Below, in pieces: positions 28,613 through 36,771 of a stretch of DNA of 64,000 nt. Origin of the DNA: CAVTAV01 sp963732795 (lineage in GTDB: Bacteria > Pseudomonadota > Alphaproteobacteria > CAVTAV01); assembly GCA_963732795.1 (NCBI GenBank), contig CAVTAV010000004.1, forward strand, positions 193,685 through 257,684, written 5' to 3'. Below the pieces are notes generated by a model. That model saw only the letters and a list, made by a program, of their open reading frames with translations. It was not told where the DNA came from and did not search any database. Positions within the stretch are counted from its first letter, which is position 1; the number at the start of each line of letters is the position of its first letter. Position numbers and translations under genes: made by a program.

Positions 28613-31252
28613 ATGTTGAAGCTACTCAGCAGTGCGTCCGTTGGAGCGTTGGCCGTCGCCATGGCAGCCCCCGCAATGGTACAAGCCCAGCCGGCGTCTT
28701 CGCCGTCGCGGGGCATGCCCGAAGTCATCGTGACCGCCACCAAGCGGACCGAGAACCTGCAAGACGTGCCGGTCCCCGTGGCCGCGATCGGCGAGCAGCA
28801 GATCTCCAATCTCGGCGTGACGAACTTCAACGATTATCTCATGCAATTGCCCAACGTGACCGCCGGCGGCACCGGCCCGGGGCAGAACACGATCTATATC
28901 CGCGGTCTCGCCTCGACCACGCCGAATCTGACCACTGCGGGCGTCGCGGGCCTCGCTCCCAATGTTTCGCTCTACCTCGACGAACAGCCGATCTCGCAGC
29001 CAGGGCGCAATCTCGACGTCTATGCGGCCGATCTCAGCCGGATCGAGGTCCTGTCCGGTCCGCAAGGCACGCTGTTCGGCGCCAGCTCGCAGGCCGGCGT
29101 TGTGCGGTTGATCACCAACAAACCCGATCTTTCCGGCTTCCACGCCTCGTTCAAGGGCGGGACCTCCTTCACCCACCACGGTGCCGCGAGCTACAGGGCC
29201 GAGGGTATGATCAACTTGCCGGTGACCGACAATCTCGCGCTCCGCGCGGTGATTTACGACGATCACAAGGGCGGTTACATCGACAATGTCCATGGGACGC
29301 GAACGGCGCGCAGCAGTGCGCGCTTCCGGCCGGCCGGGACGGTGCGCTACAATGGCGTGCCGGTCAGCGCGATCCGTGCCGGGTTTCAGTCGACCGCCGA
29401 CTTGTCCGGCGTGAATTTTATCACCGCGGATAATTCGGGACTGGTGCAGAAGAATTTCAACGACGCAGAGTATGCCGGCGGGCGCCTGTCGGTCCTGTGG
29501 GAATTCGCCCCGGACTGGAAGCTGACCGTCGAGCATACGCGCCAGGACGTGAAGTCCGACGGCGTATTCTTCGCCGATCCGACGCTCGGCCTCGACAACC
29601 CTTCGGTACAGCGCTTCGAAGACGATCGGAACGACGACCGCTTCAACAACACGGCCTGGACGGTCGAAGGCCGGCTCGCGGCGCTGGATTTGGTTTATAC
29701 GGGCGCCTACACCGATCGCACCACCGATCAGCGCGTCGGCTATACCGACTACCTGTTCGTCGGCCAGTACCTGCCCTATTACATCTGCGACGGGTCCGTC
29801 TCCTATCCGGGCGCGGCCGCGCCGAGCGGCACCTGCCAGGCGCCGAACCTCTATGTGACATCGCATTCGAAGGCGCGCGTCCTGACCCAGGAATTCCGCG
29901 CCAATACGCCCGAATACAAGCGCCTCCGCGCCACCGGCGGCGTGTTCTACTCGCATTCGGTCCTCAAGGAGCGTAACGACTACGCTTATCCGGGCAGCAC
30001 GCAAATCGATCTGTTCGGCGGATCCTTTCCGCCCAACTATCCCTTTCCCGGCGCGTGGCAAAGCGACCCGGGACCGTTCCCGCCGGGCGTGATCTTCCGA
30101 AACGACGTAAGGCGCACCGACAATCAGTTCGGCCTCTATGGAGAGGCGTCGTTCGACATCGTCCCCGACAAGCTGACGGCGACGTTCGGCACGCGCTATT
30201 ACGACGTCAAGGTGGGCTTCGCCGGCACCGCCAACAGCTCGTTCTGCAATTCAAGCGGCGTGGACGAGAACGCCTTCGGCACCAATATCTCGGATCTTTA
30301 CGACGGCGACGGCCAGTACACCTTCGTCGGCAGCTGCAACGACGCGCTGCGCCAGACATTCACCAAAGGCCAGAGTGTCGCGGACATCATGGCCGCCGGC
30401 CTCACCCAAGCCCAGGCGACGCAGGTTTTCAACGCGCTGAGCGCTCCCGACAAGGCGCGCACCAAGGGCGCCATCTTCAAGGGTACGTTGACCTACAAGC
30501 CGACCGATGCCGTGATGTTCTACATCACCTATTCGGAAGGCTTTCGTCCGGGCCTGCTCAACCGCCCCGGCGGCGCCCAGGGCCCGAACAACTATACCGT
30601 CCCGTTCGAACTCAAGTCCGACACGGTTCGCAACTACGAGCTGGGCTGGAAGACCGAGACGTTCGATCGGCAACTGCGATTCAACGGCAGCGCCTTCTAT
30701 GTCGATATCAACCGGTTGCAGACCACGATCTTCGACCCCAGCATCACCAACCTGTTCTTCTCCGATAATGCCGCCGATGCCCGCATTTACGGCGTCGAAG
30801 GCGATTTCACGGTCGCCCCGCAAAGCGTGCCGGGCCTAACCGTCACCGGCGCATTCTCGTTCCTCGACACCAAGGTCACGAAGGTGCTCGTTCCGACCCA
30901 GGACGTGCAGGTGGGTTCGCCGCTCGCCTACGCGCCGAAGTTCCAGGGTAACCTGCGTGTGCGCTACGAATGGGACATCGGCGGCGGTCTGACCGCCCAT
31001 GTGATGCCGCAGATCGTGCACTCCGCCTCGAAATATACCGACATCATCAACATTAACCGGCTGAGGCTTAAATCCTACACAACCTTCAGCATGGCCGTGG
31101 GGATCGAAAAGGATCGCTGGTCGCTCGAGCTCTATGGCGACAACCTGACCGACACCCGAGCGCAGATTTCGGGCGACTTCTACTACGACCGGCCGCGTGT
31201 CATGATAAACCGTCCGCTGACCGTCGGCTTGCGGGTCTCCGCGCGGTACTAA
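28613..31252 (+). CDS. TonB-dependent receptor
   Basis: A complete 879-residue outer-membrane protein. A signal peptide ends near residue 26 ('APAMVQA'). A short N-terminal box follows ('PEVIVTATKRTENLQDVPV'), then the plug domain (about 45-165) with 'IYIRGL' and 'RIEVLSGPQGTLFGASSQAG', and a 22-strand-type beta-barrel to the C-terminal 'GLRVSARY', which ends in an aromatic residue as expected. It would import a TonB-energised ligand such as a siderophore, glycan or other large molecule; the ligand is not evident. A TPR-sulfotransferase gene follows 73 nt later and may be cotranscribed. The gene carries no frameshift. Confidence 0.92.
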   Translation: MLKLLSSASVGALAVAMAAPAMVQAQPASSPSRGMPEVIVTATKRTENLQDVPVPVAAIGEQQISNLGVTNFNDYLMQLPNVTAGGTGPGQNTIYIRGLASTTPNLTTAGVAGLAPNVSLYLDEQPISQPGRNLDVYAADLSRIEVLSGPQGTLFGASSQAGVVRLITNKPDLSGFHASFKGGTSFTHHGAASYRAEGMINLPVTDNLALRAVIYDDHKGGYIDNVHGTRTARSSARFRPAGTVRYNGVPVSAIRAGFQSTADLSGVNFITADNSGLVQKNFNDAEYAGGRLSVLWEFAPDWKLTVEHTRQDVKSDGVFFADPTLGLDNPSVQRFEDDRNDDRFNNTAWTVEGRLAALDLVYTGAYTDRTTDQRVGYTDYLFVGQYLPYYICDGSVSYPGAAAPSGTCQAPNLYVTSHSKARVLTQEFRANTPEYKRLRATGGVFYSHSVLKERNDYAYPGSTQIDLFGGSFPPNYPFPGAWQSDPGPFPPGVIFRNDVRRTDNQFGLYGEASFDIVPDKLTATFGTRYYDVKVGFAGTANSSFCNSSGVDENAFGTNISDLYDGDGQYTFVGSCNDALRQTFTKGQSVADIMAAGLTQAQATQVFNALSAPDKARTKGAIFKGTLTYKPTDAVMFYITYSEGFRPGLLNRPGGAQGPNNYTVPFELKSDTVRNYELGWKTETFDRQLRFNGSAFYVDINRLQTTIFDPSITNLFFSDNAADARIYGVEGDFTVAPQSVPGLTVTGAFSFLDTKVTKVLVPTQDVQVGSPLAYAPKFQGNLRVRYEWDIGGGLTAHVMPQIVHSASKYTDIININRLRLKSYTTFSMAVGIEKDRWSLELYGDNLTDTRAQISGDFYYDRPRVMINRPLTVGLRVSARY

Positions 31253-31325
31253 GGTCGGGAAGCGGAACGATCCGGGAGGCGGCGCGATCCGGCCTCCCGC
31301 CAGTCCTATCTGCCCGGGTCAAGAC

Positions 31326-33317
31326 ATGGCCGAAAGCAAGGAAGACCGCGCGGCCACGCTCAGGGCGGCGCAGGAGGCGCTCCAGGCCGGCGACTTCGCC
31401 GGGAGTCTGGCGCGCGCCGAGACGCTGCTGAAGGACGAGCCCGGCGATGCCGACGCCCTCTATGTCGCAGCCGCCGCCTGTCGTTACCTGTCGCGCTATG
31501 ACGACGCGCACGCATATCTTGCCCGGCTGCATGCCGCGTCGCCCGAATACGGCCGGGCCTGGCAGGAAACCGGGCATCTCGCCCGGGCGCAGGGAGACGC
31601 CGACGGCGCCATTGCCGCCTACGGCCGGGCCTGCCGGTTCAATCCGATGCTGGAGGCGAGCTGGCGCGCGCAAGCCGACCTGCTCGCCGCTGCCGGACGC
31701 CAAGCCGAAGCCGAGGCGACCCAGGCGCAAGCCATGCGCGTCGCATCGATGCCGGTCGAGCTGGTCGCCGTCGGGAACCATTTGTACGAAGGCCGCCTGC
31801 TGCGCGCCGAAGAAATCTGCCGCCATTTCCTGAAGAGAGAGCCGCGCAACGTCGAGGGAATGCGCCTGCTGGCCGAGATCGGCAGCCGCTTCGGCGTACT
31901 CGACGATGCCGAATTCCTGCTCGAAAGCGCCGTGGCGTTCGAGCCGGACAATATTCCGTTGCGGCTCGACTACATTCAGATTCTGCGCAAACGGCAGAAG
32001 TTCGAGCGCGCGTGCGAGGAGGCCGAGGCGCTTTACGGGCGCGATCCGGAAAATCCCCGTTTCCAATCGCAGCTCGCCATCGAGAGCATGCAGACCGGCG
32101 ATTACGACCGCGCGTTCGGTCTGTTCGACGCGGTGCTCAAGAAAGTCCCCGGTGATCCGGCGACCCTGACCTCGAAGGGGCACGCGCTCAAGACGACGGG
32201 CCGGCAGGACGACGCCGTGGCCGCCTATCGCGCCGCCTGCGCGGCGAAGCCCGACCAGGGAGATGCGTGGTACGCGCTCGCCAATCTCAAGACCTATCGC
32301 TTCACCGAATCCGAGCTGGCGGCGATGCGCGAACAGGCCGCACGGCCCGACATCGCCTTCATGGACCGCGTCCACCTCTCCTTCGCCCTGGGCAAGGCTT
32401 TAGAAGACCGGCGTGAATATGAGGAATCGTTCCGCTTCTATGACCGCGGCAACGCGCTCAAGCGCCGGCAGACCCGCTACGACGCCGACAAGATGACCGC
32501 CGAGCTGCAGGCGCAAGCCGAGTGGTGCACCCCCGAGTTGTTCGAGCGCCATGCGGACGCAGGCTACGAAGCGCCCGACCCGATCTTCATCTTAGGGCTG
32601 CCGCGCGCCGGCTCGACCCTTCTGGAGCAGATCCTCGCTTCGCACAGTCAGATTGACGGGACCTTGGAGCTGCCGAACATCCTGGCGCTCGCCCACCGCC
32701 TGCGCGGGCCGCGCGCCGGGCTGTCGCTCTATCCCGAGGTGCTGCATCGGCTGACGGCAGACCAGCTCGAAGAGATGGGGCGCGACTATATCGAAAAGAC
32801 CCGCATTCACCGCCAGGGAGCGCCCTTCTTCATTGACAAGATGCCCAACAATTTCCGGCATATCGGCCTCATCCGCCTGATTCTGCCGAACGCAAAGATT
32901 ATCGATGCGCGCCGCGCGCCGCTCGACTGCTGCTTCTCGTGCTTCAAGCAACTTTTCGCCGAAGGGCAGGAATTCACTTACGGGCTGACCGAGGTCGGCC
33001 GTTATTACGCGGATTACGTCGACCTCATGCGGCATTGGGATGCGGTGCTGCCGGGCAAGATCCTGCGCATCCAACACGAAGAGGTGCTCGACGATCTAGA
33101 GGGCCAGGTGCAGCGGATGCTTGACTTCCTCGGTCTGCCCTTCGAGCAGGCGTGCCTCGATTTTCATCGCACCGAACGCGCGGTGCGCACCGCCAGTTCG
33201 GAACAGGTCCGCCAGCCGATCAACCGGTCCGGCGTGGATGCATGGAAGCCCTACGACGCTTGGCTGGGCCCGTTGCACGATGCCCTCGCCCGAGTCATGA
33301 GCGCGCCGGTTGCGTAG
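31326..33317 (+). CDS. TPR-repeat protein fused to a sulfotransferase domain
   Basis: A 663-residue protein. TPR-like helical repeats occupy about residues 10-370. The sulfotransferase domain follows at about 395-640, with the 5'-PSB loop in 'GLPRAGSTLLEQIL', 'FFIDKMPNNFRHIGLI', and the 3'-PB region 'DARRAPLDCCFSCFKQLF'. This two-domain layout is known as tetratricopeptide repeat-containing sulfotransferase family proteins. No export signal is seen, so it is likely cytosolic. It probably sulfates a sugar or peptide, with the TPR part recruiting the substrate. It lies directly behind a TonB-dependent receptor, a pairing I remember from other Alphaproteobacteria. Confidence 0.9.
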   Translation: MAESKEDRAATLRAAQEALQAGDFAGSLARAETLLKDEPGDADALYVAAAACRYLSRYDDAHAYLARLHAASPEYGRAWQETGHLARAQGDADGAIAAYGRACRFNPMLEASWRAQADLLAAAGRQAEAEATQAQAMRVASMPVELVAVGNHLYEGRLLRAEEICRHFLKREPRNVEGMRLLAEIGSRFGVLDDAEFLLESAVAFEPDNIPLRLDYIQILRKRQKFERACEEAEALYGRDPENPRFQSQLAIESMQTGDYDRAFGLFDAVLKKVPGDPATLTSKGHALKTTGRQDDAVAAYRAACAAKPDQGDAWYALANLKTYRFTESELAAMREQAARPDIAFMDRVHLSFALGKALEDRREYEESFRFYDRGNALKRRQTRYDADKMTAELQAQAEWCTPELFERHADAGYEAPDPIFILGLPRAGSTLLEQILASHSQIDGTLELPNILALAHRLRGPRAGLSLYPEVLHRLTADQLEEMGRDYIEKTRIHRQGAPFFIDKMPNNFRHIGLIRLILPNAKIIDARRAPLDCCFSCFKQLFAEGQEFTYGLTEVGRYYADYVDLMRHWDAVLPGKILRIQHEEVLDDLEGQVQRMLDFLGLPFEQACLDFHRTERAVRTASSEQVRQPINRSGVDAWKPYDAWLGPLHDALARVMSAPVA

Positions 33318-33325
33318 AAGATAGA

Positions 33326-33401
33326 TGGCGTCCCCTAGGGGACTCGAACCCCTGTTTTCGCCGTGAGAGGGCGATGTCCTGGGCCACTAGACGAAGGGGA
33401 C
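33326..33401 (-). tRNA. tRNA-Glu (CTC)
   Basis: A 76-nt cloverleaf on the minus strand. The acceptor stem pairs GTCCCCT with AGGGGAC; the T-arm contains GTTCGAGTC (standard GTTCRA core); the anticodon loop is CTCTCAC, giving anticodon CTC. The CCA end is encoded (TGG at 33326-33328 on the plus strand). It is convergent with the TPR-sulfotransferase gene and upstream of nothing obvious on its own strand. Confidence 0.93.
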
Positions 33402-33442
33402 AGCGGCCGGTGGGCCAGAGATAAAGCGGCAGCGCCTGGTGA

Positions 33443-33889
33443 TCAAGCGGTTTCGATGGCGATTTCGTGAAACCGGTCGGCGTCGGGCGCGAGGACGAAG
33501 GCGCGGCTGGTTGTGCGCCCGATATTGGGCACGCCTGTCACCAACCAGATGAGGCCGGGGTCGTTGGCGTCGGCGAGATCGCGCGGCGAGGGCTCGGACC
33601 GGCCGTTGGGATGGGAATGGTAGACGCCGATGATCGCCTGCGGCGAGCCGCGCAACTCCCGCAATAGGGAGAACTGTAGCTTAGGGTCGATCTCGAAGCG
33701 GTCGCACGTGGCGGGGGCGGCGACATTCGCGCTTTCGACCACTCGCGTCACCCGGGCGGCTCGGTCCCCGGCCCGCGCCGGCCTGCCGACCAGAAGGCCG
33801 CAGGTTTCATAGGGGAGCGCGGCGCGCGCAAGGGCCTCGATATGGTCCAGATCCGACGCAGAAATACCGAGCCGCGCCGGGTCGGTCAC
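33443..33889 (-). CDS. JAMM-domain metallopeptidase (M67/Mov34 family)
   Basis: A 148-residue protein starting at GTG 33889, which overlaps the stop of the upstream small membrane protein by four bases. It carries the full zinc site: Glu in 'LPYETCGLLVG', then 'HSHPNGRSEPSPRD' (His-x-His, Ser and Asp of the JAMM motif). Bacterial relatives process ubiquitin-like sulfur carriers or act in cysteine metabolism. No sulfur-carrier gene is next to it, so its substrate is open. Confidence 0.88.
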   Translation of the reverse strand: MTDPARLGISASDLDHIEALARAALPYETCGLLVGRPARAGDRAARVTRVVESANVAAPATCDRFEIDPKLQFSLLRELRGSPQAIIGVYHSHPNGRSEPSPRDLADANDPGLIWLVTGVPNIGRTTSRAFVLAPDADRFHEIAIETA

Positions 33890-34245
33890 GGCTCTTGGGG
33901 AAAGGAGATCGTGCCGAGGACTTGGCCGGTCGCCTGATCGAGCACGATGACCCGGGAATTCCCTTCGACCGTCGCCAGCTCGATGAACAGCCGGTTGCCC
34001 ACCGGCTGAATCCGCGCGATCCGCTCGCCTTGGCGGATCGGCACGGTGACGTCGCCGAAGGACGGCAACGTGGCACCCGCCGTCGCCGCCGGCTGCTCGG
34101 CGGGCTTCTTGGCCTTGTGGGAAACCTGATAGACGAAGGCCGCGATCAGGGCCAAAAAGCCGACGACCAGCAGCACCCCGAGGACGACCACGAGGATCTT
34201 GAGGCCGGTATGCTTGGGCGCCGGTTCCTGCGTTGCGACTGTCAT
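33886..34245 (-). CDS. Single-pass membrane protein (DUF6476-like)
   Basis: 119 residues: a short cytoplasmic tail, one helix at about 16-42 ('ILVVVLGVLLVVGFLALIAA') and a small exported domain of beta-like repeats ending in 'RVIVLDQATGQVLGTISFP'. This layout recalls the DUF6476 proteins of Rhodobacterales and relatives, though I cannot confirm that. Its function is unknown. It is coupled to the JAMM peptidase gene (GTGA overlap), which suggests a shared transcript. Confidence 0.7.
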   Translation of the reverse strand: MTVATQEPAPKHTGLKILVVVLGVLLVVGFLALIAAFVYQVSHKAKKPAEQPAATAGATLPSFGDVTVPIRQGERIARIQPVGNRLFIELATVEGNSRVIVLDQATGQVLGTISFPQEP

Positions 34246-34289
34246 GGCCTATCGAGTAGCGCGGCCAAACCCGCAGCGCAAGCCGGGCG

Positions 34290-34538
34290 TCACGCCTTCT
34301 TGACCAGGCTGATGAGAAACAGAAGGATGACCGCGCCGATAAACGACACAATCAGCGCGCCGATGATACTATGGGTCATGATCCCGAGTTGGCCGAACAG
34401 CCAGCCGCCGAGAACCGCGCCGACCACGCCTACCGCGAGATTGACGACAAGGCCCTGACTGCGTCCCTTCATGACCTTGCTCGCGGCCCAGCCGGCGACG
34501 AGGCCGATGATCAGAAACCACAACAGACTGAGACCCAT
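34290..34538 (-). CDS. GlsB/YeaQ/YmgE-family stress-response membrane protein
   Basis: An 82-residue protein with three short hydrophobic helices: 'LLWFLIIGLVAGWAASKVM' at the start, then 'AVGVVGAVLGGWLFG' and a C-terminal 'IVSFIGAVILLFLISLV'. The Gly-rich middle is characteristic of the transglycosylase-associated protein family. ATG 34538 is preferred over a longer frame because that frame adds unrelated sequence. Family members respond to stress; mechanism unknown. Confidence 0.88.
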   Translation of the reverse strand: MGLSLLWFLIIGLVAGWAASKVMKGRSQGLVVNLAVGVVGAVLGGWLFGQLGIMTHSIIGALIVSFIGAVILLFLISLVKKA

Positions 34539-34616
34539 GATACGCCCCCTTTCTCGAAAGATTGTCGAAGACCGCCAGACGATACAGGGGCCAAGTCTAG
34601 CCGAATTCGGCCCCGG

Positions 34617-35622
34617 ATGCGCGGCAAAACCGTGACCGCGCCCGCGCAGCACCGATTTGTCATCGACGACACGCTTTCCGGCACCCGGCTCGACAAGGCG
34701 CTCGCGGTGCTTTTGCCGGCGCTCAGCCGGAGCCGACTCCAGGCGCTGATCCAGGCCGGGCACGTGCATCTCGAAACGGTGCCAGGAACCGGTGATCGAC
34801 GTCTCGCATCGGGTCAGAGCCGGGGACGTGGTCACGCTTGCCATCCCCGAGCCCGAAAGCGCAACGCCCGAGGGTCAGGAAATCCCGCTTGATGTCGTCT
34901 ATGAGGACGAGCATTTGATCGTGATCAACAAGCCGGCGGGACTGGTCGTCCACCCTGCTCCCGGAAACCCCGACCGTACTCTTGTGAACGCGCTGATCGC
35001 TCATTGCGGCGAGAGTCTCTCGGGCATCGGCGGCGTGAAGCGGCCGGGGATCGTCCATCGGTTGGACAAGGATACGAGCGGGCTCATGGTCGTCGCCAAA
35101 ACCGACGAAGCCCATGCCGGGCTGGCCGAGGCCTTCGCGGCGCGCCGGATCGAGCGCGCCTATGAGGCCGTGGTCTGGGGCGCGCCGACCCCGCCCGCCG
35201 GCCGGATCGAGGGTGCGATCGGCCGCGACGCGCGGAATCGCAAGAAAATGGCGGTCGTGACCCGCGGCGGCAAAAGCGCCGTGACCAATTACCGCACCCT
35301 GGAACGCTTCGGCGACATAGCCGCTTTAGTCGAATGCCGGCTCGAAACCGGCCGAACCCATCAGATTCGCGTCCATATGACGCAAATCGGCCATCCGCTG
35401 GTGGGCGATCCGCTCTATGGCCGGTCGCGACGGCGGCGGATTTCGGGGCTTCCGGCGCCGGTGGCGGCGGCTCTCACGGGCTTCCCCCGCCAGGCGCTTC
35501 ACGCAAGGGTGATCGGCTTCGATCACCCCGTGACCGGGAGACACTTGAAATTTGAAAGTGAGTGCCCATCTGACATTCAGGATCTCAAAAGAGTTCTCCA
35601 CAGGGGCCTATCGAAAAATTAG
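34617..35622 (+). CDS. RluD-like 23S rRNA pseudouridine synthase, frameshifted
   Basis: The N-terminal S4-type RNA-binding part ('GTRLDKALAVLLPALSRSRL') reads from ATG 34617; one indel near 34785 shifts the frame, after which 'SHRVRAGDVVTLAIPEPES' and the catalytic domain follow. The signature 'GIVHRLDKDTSGLMVVAKT' contains the catalytic Asp. 'ETGRTHQIRVHMTQIGHPLV' and 'RQALHARVIGFDHP' complete it. About 334 residues, the normal RluA-family length. It modifies uridines in 23S rRNA, RluD-type targets being most likely. Confidence 0.87.
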
Positions 35623-35668
35623 AACTCTACTAAACAAAAAACTAATACCTTGAAACAACGACGAATTC

Positions 35669-35696
35669 TTGACTCCCGCTTCAAGCGTGGTAGTTT
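35669..35696 (+). promoter_or_regulatory. Candidate rpoH promoter
   Basis: TTGACT (35669-35674) and TAGTTT (35691-35696), separated by 16 nt, lie in a locally AT-rich stretch about 65 nt before the rpoH start. The -35 element is good and the -10 weak. Placement fits a transcript that begins just before the leader hairpin. Confidence 0.4.
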
Positions 35697-35703
35697 AAGG
35701 GAC

Positions 35704-35741
35704 GTGGGACGGCGGTCTCTCCCCCAACACCGCCGCCCCAC
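35704..35741 (+). promoter_or_regulatory. GC-rich hairpin in the rpoH leader
   Basis: GTGGGACGGCGGT (35704-35716) faces ACCGCCGCCCCAC (35729-35741), a 13-bp stem with one A-C mismatch and a 12-nt loop. It ends six bases before the ribosome site ACGGAG (35747-35752) of rpoH. There is no T-run, so it is not a typical terminator. It may stabilise the mRNA or affect ribosome access in response to temperature. Confidence 0.5.
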
Positions 35742-35759
35742 GAGAAACGGAGTTAGCCC

Positions 35760-36671
35760 ATGAATACGATGAAGCTGCCATCCCCCTCCCCCGAAGGCAG
35801 CCTGTCGCGGTACCTCCAGGAAATCCGCCGGTTTCCGATGCTCACGGCGGATGAAGAATTCGTGCTGGCGAAGAACTGGCGCGATTCAGGTGACGTCGAG
35901 GCTGCCCACAAGCTGGTGACCAGCCATTTGCGGCTCGTCGCGAAGATCGCGATGGGCTATCGCGGCTACGGATTGCCGGTCGGCGAGCTGATCGCCGAAG
36001 GCAATGTCGGCATGATGCAGGCCGTGAAGCGCTTCGACCCCGACAAGGGCTTTCGGCTCGCGACGTACGCCATGTGGTGGATTCGCGCCGCCATCCAGGA
36101 ATACATCCTGCGCTCCTGGTCGCTCGTGAAGCTCGGCACCACCGCCGCACAGAAGAAGCTGTTCTTCAATCTGCGCAAGGTGAAGGGCCAGTTGAAGGCG
36201 ATCGAGGAAGGCGATCTCACCCCCGAGCACGTCTCCGAGATTGCCGAGAAGCTGAATGTGCCCGAGGAAGAGGTCATCTCGATGAACCGCCGAATGTCCT
36301 CGCCGGACAATTCGCTCAATGCGCCCCTGCGGGCGGACAGCGACGGCGAGTGGCAGGATTGGCTGGTCGACGACGATGCCGTCGATCAGGAAACCCACCT
36401 CGTGGACAAGGACGAGTTCGAGATCCGTCAGGAACTGCTCGAAAACGCCATGGAGACCCTGAACGAGCGCGAACGGCACATCCTGCGGGAGCGTCGGCTG
36501 ACCGACGATCCGGCCACGCTCGAGGACCTCAGCAAGGAATACGGCATCTCGCGCGAGCGGGTGCGCCAGATCGAGGTCCGCGCGTTCGAGAAGGTCCAGA
36601 AGGCGGTCAAGAACGCCTTCATCCAGCACCAGCTTTCAGGCCCGGAAGCGGCCGAGGCCGCCACCGTCTAA
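35760..36671 (+). CDS. rpoH: RNA polymerase heat-shock sigma factor sigma-32
   Basis: A 303-residue sigma-70-family factor. Region 2 holds 'GLPVGELIAEGNVGMMQAVK' and 'FDPDKGFRLATYAMWWIRAA'; the RpoH box 'QKKLFFNLRK' follows directly, which separates RpoH from RpoD. Region 4 ends with 'EYGISRERVRQIEVRAFEKV', the helix-turn-helix for -35 recognition. It directs transcription of heat-shock genes such as chaperones and ftsH. ATG 35760 has a good ribosome site. A strong leader hairpin precedes it (see separate entry). Confidence 0.95.
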   Translation: MNTMKLPSPSPEGSLSRYLQEIRRFPMLTADEEFVLAKNWRDSGDVEAAHKLVTSHLRLVAKIAMGYRGYGLPVGELIAEGNVGMMQAVKRFDPDKGFRLATYAMWWIRAAIQEYILRSWSLVKLGTTAAQKKLFFNLRKVKGQLKAIEEGDLTPEHVSEIAEKLNVPEEEVISMNRRMSSPDNSLNAPLRADSDGEWQDWLVDDDAVDQETHLVDKDEFEIRQELLENAMETLNERERHILRERRLTDDPATLEDLSKEYGISRERVRQIEVRAFEKVQKAVKNAFIQHQLSGPEAAEAATV

Positions 36672-36681
36672 GTCCGCATTG

Positions 36682-36756
36682 TCATTGCGAGCCCCGTAGG
36701 GGCGCGGCAATCTGGCCTCCCTGGATCGCCACGACCGCTACGCGGTCTCGCGATGA
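36682..36756. repeat. Palindromic intergenic repeat, 75 bp
   Basis: The element opens with TCATTGCGAG (36682-36691) and closes with CTCGCGATGA (36747-36756), inverted copies matching at nine of ten positions. Between them lie two further small hairpins (CCCCGTAGGGG, and CCGCTACGCGG). The pattern recalls the dispersed 'TCATTGCGAG...' repeats known from many Alphaproteobacteria. It lies between the convergent rpoH and purA genes and could fold as a bidirectional terminator. Confidence 0.6.
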
Positions 36757-36771
36757 TGTCTTTTCCGACGC

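Noticed and set aside
28622..30061. 479-codon open frame opposite the TonB-dependent receptor
   Set aside because: No recognisable motif; the plus-strand receptor explains the whole stretch.
31274..31298. Terminator between the TonB receptor and TPR-sulfotransferase genes
   Set aside because: GGGAGGC/GCCTCCC can pair, but no T-run follows on either strand, so it is kept only as a possible intercistronic hairpin.
33443..34351. Longer 302-codon frame for the JAMM peptidase
   Set aside because: The extra 154 residues overlap the DUF6476-like gene in another frame and are unlike any JAMM protein; GTG 33889 gives a normal-sized domain coupled to the upstream stop.
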